A stretch of 11,200 bases of DNA. It comes from Lachnospiraceae bacterium (GTDB taxonomy: Bacteria > Bacillota > Clostridia > Lachnospirales > Lachnospiraceae). A program made the position numbers and the translations under genes. Below are positions 6,071 through 11,200 of this stretch, in pieces (position 1 is the stretch's first letter; each line of letters starts with the position of its first letter). Location of the stretch: positions 1-11,200 of the forward strand of contig DLYC01000028.1 of the NCBI GenBank assembly GCA_003447895.1, given 5' to 3'. Under the pieces are notes generated by a model. The model saw only the letters and a program-made list of their open reading frames with translations. It was not told the origin of the DNA and ran no database searches.

Positions 6071-6370
6071 CTACTCTTCCCCCGGTGCGATCTGTTCATT
6101 GAGCCATTCCACCGCTTCCTCCAGCCCTTTTTCGGAAAACGGAAACTCCCGGCTCTTAATGAGCGAGGGGTCCGTGGCCCCGTAGGAAAACGGTTCCGGC
6201 CAGATCTTCGCGAGAAGGACCGCGGGATCCCGCTTGTCCGGCGGCGTATAGTGGACATTTTTGAGAGGATCGATCGCCACCCGGTAGCGCATTCCGCCGC
6301 AGCTGCCGTATAAGGCCTCCCCGTATTCATAAAAACCTATGGAGTACAACTCCTTCGGATCAATCTTCAT
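6071..6370 (-). CDS. 99-aa protein of unknown function coupled to the hydrolase
   Basis: A small soluble protein with no transmembrane segment or signal peptide. It looks like a real, folded domain: an N-terminal KELYSIGFYEYGEALYG stretch, SCGGMRYRVAIDPLKNV (about 23-39), KRDPAVLLAKIWPEPFSYG (about 46-64), and a C-terminal helix FSEKGLEEAVEWLNEQI (about 78-94). I recall similar short hypothetical proteins in clostridia with the MRYRVA and EFPF(S/T)E..L phrases, but know no function. ATG at 6370 is preceded by CGGAG at 7 bases. Its stop TAG touches the ATG of the hydrolase, so the two are likely made together and may share a substrate or regulate one another; that link is inference from position. 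Confidence 0.8.
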   Translation of the reverse strand: MKIDPKELYSIGFYEYGEALYGSCGGMRYRVAIDPLKNVHYTPPDKRDPAVLLAKIWPEPFSYGATDPSLIKSREFPFSEKGLEEAVEWLNEQIAPGEE

Positions 6371-6396
6371 ACAATAACTCCGTTCCCTGTGTCACA

Positions 6397-6433
6397 AGCT
6401 CCCGGCCTCTCAGGACGGGAAGCTCTCGTCCTG
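6397..6433 (-). other. Intergenic inverted repeats between the SEC-C gene and the 99-aa gene
   Basis: CAGGACG at 6411-6417 pairs perfectly with CGTCCTG at 6427-6433 (9-base loop). A competing stem pairs 6397-6404 with 6416-6424 with one bulged A. There is no U-tract, so this is a weak or non-canonical terminator or a leader structure of the 99-aa gene. The rest of the 77-base gap shows nothing clear. Confidence 0.35.
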
Positions 6434-6447
6434 TGTTTCGCTTCCGG

Positions 6448-7755
6448 TTACAGATTTCTGCCGTGGCACTTCTTGTATTTTTTGCCCGAGCCGCAGGGGC
6501 AGGGGTCATTGGGCAGGATCTTCTTCGCGCTCCGCTTATAGGTCCCGCTCCCCTCTGAGAGGTAGACAGGCTCCTTCTTTCTCTTAAGAGCCTTCTGATA
6601 GGCCTCCTCCATGCCCGCGTTCAGGGCATCCCTGGGGACCTTGATCTCATCAAAAGTCTCCAGCTGATCCAGGATCGCCTCTCTCATGCCCTCGGGCCCG
6701 AGTCTCTGGAGCTGATCCAGGAAAGTCACGGCTCTCATATAGGAGTGCGGGTACTTCTCCGCGACGTAGAGGAGCTCCTCCCCGTGTTTCTCTATGTACC
6801 TGGTCATGTACCACTCATAGGACAGAGCCGTGAGTTTGGCCTCATGCTCCTCCTCTCCGGCGCCCGCCATCGGGGCCCGGCTTTCCGCCGACAGAAAGCT
6901 CTCCATCAGCGCGCTGACCGCGTTGTCCTCGTGATATTCATAGGATTCCACAGAACGGTATGCGTTTTCGATGATGTAATACTGTTCGCTGTCAAGAAGG
7001 TACCCCTGCTCTTCCACCTCCCGTACAAGGCTCCGGAAAGGGATCCGGAACGTGCGCGCCGTGAGAGCCCGGCTCAGATAGGCAATATTCCTGGCGAGAT
7101 TCTCCTTCATCCTCGCGTCCATCGTGACAGTCGACAGAAAACGCTTGTAAACAGCTATGTCGACCGTGGTCTCCATAGCCCCCAGAACGCCGTCCAGATA
7201 CAGGAGCCGCTGGAAGCACCCGTCCAAAAGATCGACGGATTCGATCTCTCTCGTCTCCTCCCAGTGTGTCACCTCCCTGCGGAAGACCTCCCTCGCTTTC
7301 TCCCTCTGGCCGACCTTTTCCAGGCAGTCCGCGTATGCGGAATTGTAGAAGGGATGATGCTCGCCGAGGTCCGTGACCGACTCAAACGTCTTCACTGCCT
7401 GCTTGTAATTGCCCGCTGCCTGATAGGCCTGTCCGAGGCTGATCATCGACTCCTTCTGGGACGGGTCCTCCGCGATCGCCCGCTGAAGGAAGGGGATCGC
7501 CTCTTCCGGCCGTCTCTGGGAGACCAGGCACCTGCCGAGCATTCCGAGCACATCCGCGTGATCGGGATCCGCTTCCAGCATTTCCCTGCACAGTTCCTCC
7601 TGCCTTTCGTAATCGCCGTTATATTCCGCGTACAGAGCCTCGCGCATCTGTTCCCGGATCGTGAGAGGCAGCTGCGCCGTGTACCGGTCGATCTCCTCCA
7701 TATAGTCATTTAAGTTGCTCTTAATTGTGATAATTCCGTTCTTGTTCTCTTCCAT
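6448..7755 (-). CDS. TPR protein with C-terminal SEC-C zinc motif
   Basis: 435 aa, soluble. The N-terminal third carries tetratricopeptide-like helical pairs: about 45-66 (GDYERQEELCREMLEADPDH), 67-100 (LGMLGRCLVSQRRPEEAIPF...DPSQ), 102-130 (MISLGQAYQAAGNYKQAVKT) and 136-170. A helical middle region (about 170-395) is unassigned. The last 21 residues are a textbook SEC-C motif, PNDPCPCGSGKKYKKCHG (415-432), with zinc ligands C419, C421, C430 and H431, as at the SecA C-terminus. SEC-C tails on otherwise unrelated proteins are thought to mediate interaction with nucleic acid, ribosomes or SecB-like partners, so a chaperone or translation-linked adaptor is plausible but unproven. The ribosome binding site is poor (AGGA very close to the ATG at 7755). 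No better in-frame start is apparent. Confidence 0.88.
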   Translation of the reverse strand: MEENKNGIITIKSNLNDYMEEIDRYTAQLPLTIREQMREALYAEYNGDYERQEELCREMLEADPDHADVLGMLGRCLVSQRRPEEAIPFLQRAIAEDPSQKESMISLGQAYQAAGNYKQAVKTFESVTDLGEHHPFYNSAYADCLEKVGQREKAREVFRREVTHWEETREIESVDLLDGCFQRLLYLDGVLGAMETTVDIAVYKRFLSTVTMDARMKENLARNIAYLSRALTARTFRIPFRSLVREVEEQGYLLDSEQYYIIENAYRSVESYEYHEDNAVSALMESFLSAESRAPMAGAGEEEHEAKLTALSYEWYMTRYIEKHGEELLYVAEKYPHSYMRAVTFLDQLQRLGPEGMREAILDQLETFDEIKVPRDALNAGMEEAYQKALKRKKEPVYLSEGSGTYKRSAKKILPNDPCPCGSGKKYKKCHGRNL

Positions 7756-7782
7756 AATCCTGTTTACCCGGCTCTTATTTAT

Positions 7783-7811
7783 TCACAGCCCGCCTTTCGG
7801 GCCGCCTGTGA
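7783..7811 (-). other. Hairpin between the AAA+ gene and the SEC-C gene
   Basis: Outer arms TCACAG/CTGTGA (7783-7788 with 7806-7811) enclose a GC-rich inner stem (7788-7792 with 7798-7802 as the competing pairing). On the minus strand it is followed by AATAAATAAG rather than a U-tract, so it is at best an inefficient terminator or a processing/stability structure within a continuing transcript. Confidence 0.4.
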
Positions 7812-7829
7812 TCAGACTGAATTTTCCTG

Positions 7830-9275
7830 TTATTCGGCATCCGGCGCTTTCGTTTTTTCACTGTCAGCGCTCTCGGCCGGCTGCCCTTGATCCGGCGCTT
7901 TCGCGTCTTCTGTCGGAAGTTCCAGCACCGGCGTCTCTGCCTCCAGGGCCGCCGCTTCCATCTTTTCCATCTCCTTGGTGTCCGCGACATCTCCGATATT
8001 GCCCGACAGATCCTCAAGGGTGATCTTCATCATATCGTCGTGAGTGGGCGCCTTCATCTCCGCTACGCGGCGCGCCTGGTTCGTGATGATGTCCTCAAAC
8101 ATGTTTCGGACTTCGCGGGCATTGGCGAAGTTCTCCTGCCGCTGCATCTTTCTGCTGACGATCCTTGCCCGGATCTGTTTTTTGGCGTCTTCCTCGACGA
8201 CATAGTCGTACTTGTCGCAGTTTAGATAGAAGATGGCCTCCAGCTCATCGATCGTGTAGTCCGGGAATTCAATATATTTGTTGAACCTGGACTTGAGGCC
8301 GGGATTGCTGTTTATGAACTTCTCCATCGGCTTCGTGTAGCCGGCCACAATGACCACCAGGTCATCTCTGTGGTCCTCCATGGCCTTTAAGACCGTATCG
8401 ATGGCCTCCTGTCCGAAGGCGTCGTCTTTCTGGGCCAGCGCGTAGGCCTCGTCAATAAACAGGACGCCTCCCAGTGCCTTGTTGATCTGCTCCTGCGTTT
8501 TGAGGGCCGTCTGTCCGACGTATCCCGCCACCAGGCCGGATCTGTCCACTTCAATGAGCTGCCCCTTGGAGAGCACGCCGATCTGCTTGTAGAGCCTTCC
8601 GATGATGCGGGCCACCGTGGTCTTTCCTGTGCCGGGGTTTCCGGTGAAGACAAGATGGAGAGAGACCGGCACGGATTTGAGCCCGGCGTCCTTTCTCATC
8701 TTCTGGATCTTGGCAAAGGCCGTGAGCTCCTTCACGTCCTCCTTGATCGTTGTCAGACCGATCAGGGCGTCCAGTTCCTCCATAGGGTCCTTCTCAGGCT
8801 CTTTGGGCTTTTCCTCCTCCGGTTTGGGGGCCGGCCCGCCCGTCGCCGTCTGGACCGGCGGCTGTCCGTTTCCGGAGCCGTTTCCGCCCGATCCGCCTGT
8901 CGGATCGATCTCACCGGTATTTGCCACAAGATTCGCCAGGTTTTCCGCATTTTTTTTGTTGGAATCCAGAAGCCCCTGGGTCAGCTCTTCTGAGCGGGCC
9001 ATCATGTCCTGCGCTTCCTTCAGCGCTCTTTTGGCCTCCTCGAGGGGGTCTTTATGTTTCTGATAGGCCCGGTCCAGAAGCTCCGCCGCTGTAGGTTCCT
9101 TGGAGGAGAACCTGTCCCTGACGGACTCCTTTTTGGGGCGCGTGCTGCTTTTTCCGCTCTCGGAAGAACCCGAAGATGTTCCGAACATATCGCCGTACAG
9201 GCCTTTGAGCAGGTCCTTCTCCGTATTGGTGATATTCGCGAGCCTCTCAAGGTCAATTCTGTTTTTCTTACTCAA
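7830..9275 (-). CDS. AAA+ ATPase of the CbxX/CfxQ (SpoVK-like) family
   Basis: 481 aa from TTG at 9275. Order: a charged N-terminal segment (LSKKNRIDLERLANITNTEK at 1-20), a coiled region about 75-110, a Gly/Pro-rich linker about 127-163, then one AAA+ module. Walker A is GNPGTGKTT (212-220), Walker B VLFIDEA (271-277), and sensor 1 lies in VVIVAGYT. The family hallmark NPGLKSRFNKYIEFPDY carries the arginine finger near R330. An acidic disordered tail (about 440-481) ends the protein. Relatives include the Rubisco activase CbbX, SpoVK and EccA of type VII secretion. They remodel partner proteins using ATP, usually as hexameric rings. The partner is unknown here: there is no Rubisco, sporulation or ESX gene in the window. 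It follows the LOG gene by 22 bases and is probably co-transcribed. A longer in-frame reading to 9464 is rejected because it overlaps the LOG gene and is Arg/Ser/Trp-rich nonsense. Confidence 0.9.
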   Translation of the reverse strand: MSKKNRIDLERLANITNTEKDLLKGLYGDMFGTSSGSSESGKSSTRPKKESVRDRFSSKEPTAAELLDRAYQKHKDPLEEAKRALKEAQDMMARSEELTQGLLDSNKKNAENLANLVANTGEIDPTGGSGGNGSGNGQPPVQTATGGPAPKPEEEKPKEPEKDPMEELDALIGLTTIKEDVKELTAFAKIQKMRKDAGLKSVPVSLHLVFTGNPGTGKTTVARIIGRLYKQIGVLSKGQLIEVDRSGLVAGYVGQTALKTQEQINKALGGVLFIDEAYALAQKDDAFGQEAIDTVLKAMEDHRDDLVVIVAGYTKPMEKFINSNPGLKSRFNKYIEFPDYTIDELEAIFYLNCDKYDYVVEEDAKKQIRARIVSRKMQRQENFANAREVRNMFEDIITNQARRVAEMKAPTHDDMMKITLEDLSGNIGDVADTKEMEKMEAAALEAETPVLELPTEDAKAPDQGQPAESADSEKTKAPDAE

Positions 9276-9282
9276 CTCAGTG

Positions 9283-9289
9283 CTCCTTT
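9283..9289 (-). promoter_or_regulatory. Ribosome binding site deciding the TTG start of the AAA+ gene
   Basis: AAAGGAG (minus strand) lies 7 bases before TTG at 9275, inside the 22-base gap after the LOG stop. No ATG or GTG in this frame is comparably placed. Confidence 0.7.
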
Positions 9290-9297
9290 CTCTGCCC

Positions 9298-9837
9298 TCA
9301 GGTCGTCTGATCCAGGATTTCCGCGATCTGTCCGACATCCTCCGCGAACAGGAACTTGTCCCTGCTCTCCGGATCCAGAAATCCCTCTCCGACCATCCGG
9401 TCCAGCATCTGCCTGAGCGGCTCATAATAGCCGTCCAGGTTAAAGATGATGCAGGGACTGTCATTGTGTCCGATCCGGATCTGTGACATCACTTCCGAGA
9501 TCTCCTCCAGCGTTCCGGTCCCTCCCGGAAAAGCGATGTAGGCGTCCCCGTGCTCGATCAGTTTGGCCTTTCTCTCCGCCATCGTCTCTGTCACGATCAG
9601 CTTGGTGATTCCGTCGTGCTGAAGACAGCTCCTTACAAAGAACCCGGGTTCTATGCCGATCACTTCGCCGCCCGCCTGAAGGACGGCCTCCGCCAGTTCC
9701 CCCATGAGTCCGATCCGGCTTCCGCCGTAGATCAGCCGGTGTCCGTTCCTGCCGATCCAGTTTCCCAGCCTGATCACCTCATCCGCATACTTCGAATCAT
9801 TTCCTCTGGCGGATCCCAAATATACCGTAATATTCAT
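9298..9837 (-). CDS. LOG family protein (nucleoside 5'-monophosphate phosphoribohydrolase-like)
   Basis: 179 aa, the normal length for short LOG/YvdD-type proteins with a Rossmann-like fold. Known members cleave the N-glycosidic bond of nucleoside 5'-monophosphates, including cytokinin ribosides and AMP, releasing base and ribose 5-phosphate. Visible are ITVYLGSARG (3-12), YGGSRIGLMGELA (37-49), the ERK of MAERKAKL (86-93), and the signature PGGTGTLEE (104-112) with its catalytic Arg/Glu context intact. The usual first motif has YGGG where this protein has YGGS. Soluble and cytoplasmic. The ATG at 9837 has a weak ribosome binding site (GGTGG). It is the first gene after the alaS terminator and so the likely first gene of a new transcript with the AAA+ gene. 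Physiological substrate unknown; purine salvage or nucleotide clean-up is inference. Confidence 0.92.
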   Translation of the reverse strand: MNITVYLGSARGNDSKYADEVIRLGNWIGRNGHRLIYGGSRIGLMGELAEAVLQAGGEVIGIEPGFFVRSCLQHDGITKLIVTETMAERKAKLIEHGDAYIAFPGGTGTLEEISEVMSQIRIGHNDSPCIIFNLDGYYEPLRQMLDRMVGEGFLDPESRDKFLFAEDVGQIAEILDQTT

Positions 9838-9980
9838 ATTATGCCACCGAATATGCTGTGTCCTCTGTATTTTTTCTCGCAGGGCCCTTGTGAGGCCTCA
9901 GATGCCGAGAATTCGACATTCTGAAACTTATTCTATCACTATTTTCCCCGCTTCACACTCAAAACAAGCAAAACATACCG
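9838..9980 (-). promoter_or_regulatory. Leader/promoter region of the LOG-AAA+ genes
   Basis: This stretch lies between the alaS terminator and the LOG start. A candidate -10 (TAGAAT, minus strand) is at 9930-9935, but I see no good -35 at 17 bases (the nearest, TTGAGT, is about 21 away), so the promoter is tentative. Two perfect palindromes, tgaggcctca (9891-9900) and agggccct (9881-9888), lie downstream of it and could be operator-like or chance. I see no riboswitch fold and no gene. Confidence 0.35.
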
Positions 9981-10027
9981 AAAAAAAGGCCTGCCTCCCG
10001 CAGATTCATGCGTTCAGCAGACCTTTC
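9981..10027 (-). terminator. Intrinsic terminator of alaS
   Basis: On the minus strand AAAGGTCTGC (10027-10018 region) pairs with GCAGGCCTTT, one G-U wobble, and the stem runs into seven T (9987-9981). The apical part contains a nested stem CGCA/TGCG. This is a classic Rho-independent terminator about 85 bases after the alaS stop and separates alaS from the LOG genes. Confidence 0.9.
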
Positions 10028-10111
10028 GTCATAATTCGCATATAGAAGCCGGATCTTACGGAGCCTTTTCTACGCAAGAGCTCAGAGAGCGGGCCGCTCG
10101 GCCGCGAAAGA

Positions 10112-11200
10112 TCAGCCGATCATTTTCTCCAGCACTTCCGGTGCGGCTTTCAGCGCGTTGTCGATGCCCGCGGGGTTCTTGCCGCCTGCCTGCGCCATAG
10201 TGGGACGTCCGCCGCCGCCACCGCCGACTTCCTTGGCGATCGCCTTGATGAGGTTCCCGGCATGGGCGCCCTTCTTCACGACATCGTCGGTCGCCATGGT
10301 CATCAGGTTGACCTTTCCGCCCTTTTCGGAGATCAGAAGGATCACGCCGCTGCCCAGCTTTTCCTTGAGCTGGTCGCCCAGATCGCGAAGCCCGTTCATG
10401 TCGACGTCCTTCAGTGCGGAAGCCAGGAACTTGACGCCCTTGATCTCCACAACCTTGTCCATGACATCGCCGAGCGCGCTCTGCGCTTCCTTGGCCTTGA
10501 GAGACTCGTTCTCGCTCTTTACGGCCTTGAGCTCCTCCTGAAGCTTCCTGATGTGGTCAGCCAGTGTGTCAGGGGTAGCCTTGACCAGAGAAGCCGCCTC
10601 GTGCATCTTCTTCTCCATGTCCTCATAGTACGCGCGGACGTTGTCGCCGGTCAGCGCTTCGATACGGCGCACGCCTGCCGCGACGCCGTTCTCGGACAGG
10701 ATCTTGAACTGGCCGATCTGGCTTGTATTCTTTACATGTGTGCCGCCGCAGAGCTCTGTGGAGAACTCGCCCATCTTGACGACGCGCACTTCGTCGCCGT
10801 ACTTCTCGCCGAACAGCGCCATAGCGCCGCTCTTCTTGGCATCTTCGATGCCCATGACCGCGGTCTTGACGTCAAGGCCTTCGGAGATCTTCTCGTTGAC
10901 GAGATCCTCAACTGCCTTGATCTCTTCCGCCGTCATCGCCTGGAAGTGGCTGAAGTCGAACCTTGTGCGGTCCGCATCCTGGTAGGAGCCCTTCTGCTCG
11001 ACGTGCGTGCCCAGGACTTCGCGCAGGGCCTTCTGCATCAGGTGCGTAGCGCTGTGGTTCCTGCAGGTGTCGCGGCGGTTCTTCGCATCGACTTTCAGCG
11101 TGACCACATCGCCCGTCTTGAACATGCCGCCCGTGACCACGCCGATGTGCGCGATCTTGGAGCCGGCCACGTGCTCGGTCTTCTCGACCTTGAAGGTGCT
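10112..11200 (-). CDS. alaS: Alanyl-tRNA synthetase, C-terminal 362 codons (5' end outside the window)
   Basis: AlaS charges tRNA-Ala and edits mischarged Ser/Gly. The visible part starts inside the editing half and is open to the window edge. The editing-site zinc motif HSATH has H49 and H53 of the fragment, and CGGTH contributes C151 and H155. A coiled segment about 195-245 follows, then the C-terminal DHHA1 domain ending with GGGGGGRPTMAQAGG and the final KMIG. The gene is intact as far as seen. Codon choice is strongly G/C-ending and regular, as expected for a highly expressed housekeeping gene. The stop TGA is at 10112-10114; about 85 bases on lies the terminator. The catalytic domain lies upstream of 11200. 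A GTG at 11168-11170 is an internal valine, not a start. Confidence 0.97.
   Translation of the reverse strand, partial: STFKVEKTEHVAGSKIAHIGVVTGGMFKTGDVVTLKVDAKNRRDTCRNHSATHLMQKALREVLGTHVEQKGSYQDADRTRFDFSHFQAMTAEEIKAVEDLVNEKISEGLDVKTAVMGIEDAKKSGAMALFGEKYGDEVRVVKMGEFSTELCGGTHVKNTSQIGQFKILSENGVAAGVRRIEALTGDNVRAYYEDMEKKMHEAASLVKATPDTLADHIRKLQEELKAVKSENESLKAKEAQSALGDVMDKVVEIKGVKFLASALKDVDMNGLRDLGDQLKEKLGSGVILLISEKGGKVNLMTMATDDVVKKGAHAGNLIKAIAKEVGGGGGGRPTMAQAGGKNPAGIDNALKAAPEVLEKMIG

Noticed and set aside
5360..6431. Shared 10-mer gctctcgtcc in two intergenic gaps (5360-5369 and 6422-6431) as a dispersed repeat
   Set aside because: Only ten bases match, the flanks differ, and the hairpins are built differently; chance in GC-rich DNA is sufficient.
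9276..9464. N-terminal extension of the AAA+ gene to an upstream ATG
   Set aside because: The extra 63 codons overlap the LOG gene in another frame and give Arg/Ser/Trp-rich text without family similarity; AAAGGAG before the TTG at 9275 explains the start.
10199..10232. Run of ccg/gcc trinucleotides in alaS as a microsatellite
   Set aside because: It encodes the glycine-rich loop of the DHHA1 domain, which is a normal conserved feature of AlaS.

Overview
The window reads as a piece of chromosome from a fairly GC-rich Clostridia bacterium, most likely a Lachnospiraceae-type Firmicute. The basis is family resemblance: a clostridial-style ImpB/MucB/SamB Y-family polymerase, ScpA, a GH36 alpha-galactosidase, a SEC-C/TPR protein, AGGAGG-type ribosome binding sites with GTG and TTG starts, and a U-tract terminator. 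All eleven genes lie on the minus strand, so transcription runs from high to low coordinates. I see no phage, transposase, tRNA, rRNA or CRISPR.

In transcription order: the 3' part of alaS (10112-11200) ends at a strong intrinsic terminator near 9981-10027. After a roughly 140-base leader comes a LOG-family nucleotide phosphoribohydrolase (9298-9837), followed 22 bases later by a CbxX/CfxQ-type AAA+ ATPase that starts at TTG (7830-9275). A 74-base gap with a hairpin precedes a TPR/SEC-C protein (6448-7755). A 77-base gap leads to a 99-aa conserved-looking unknown (6071-6370), whose stop abuts the start of a metallo-beta-lactamase-fold hydrolase (5396-6070).

The next gap (5184-5395) holds the most unusual structure in the window. 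It is a run of four consecutive hairpins flanked by an 18-bp exact direct repeat that duplicates the ribosome binding site and GTG start of the next gene. That gene encodes a lipoprotein (4284-5183) and is followed 2 bases later by scpA (2998-4281). scpA has a long acidic repeat tail that abruptly turns very basic, which suggests a 2-bp slippage frameshift in a CA/TG tract. The scpA end overlaps the GH36 alpha-galactosidase (699-3017); no scpB follows. A 53-base gap leads to a small coiled, acidic unknown protein (280-645), coupled by a 4-base overlap to a Y-family DNA polymerase that leaves the window (1-283).

The genes do not form one obvious pathway. They fall into small translationally coupled modules: LOG with AAA+, 99-aa protein with hydrolase, lipoprotein with scpA and galactosidase, and small protein with polymerase. 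I found no convincing new multi-gene system. The points worth following up are the hairpin element at the lipoprotein start, the scpA tail frame switch, and the small protein coupled to the polymerase.
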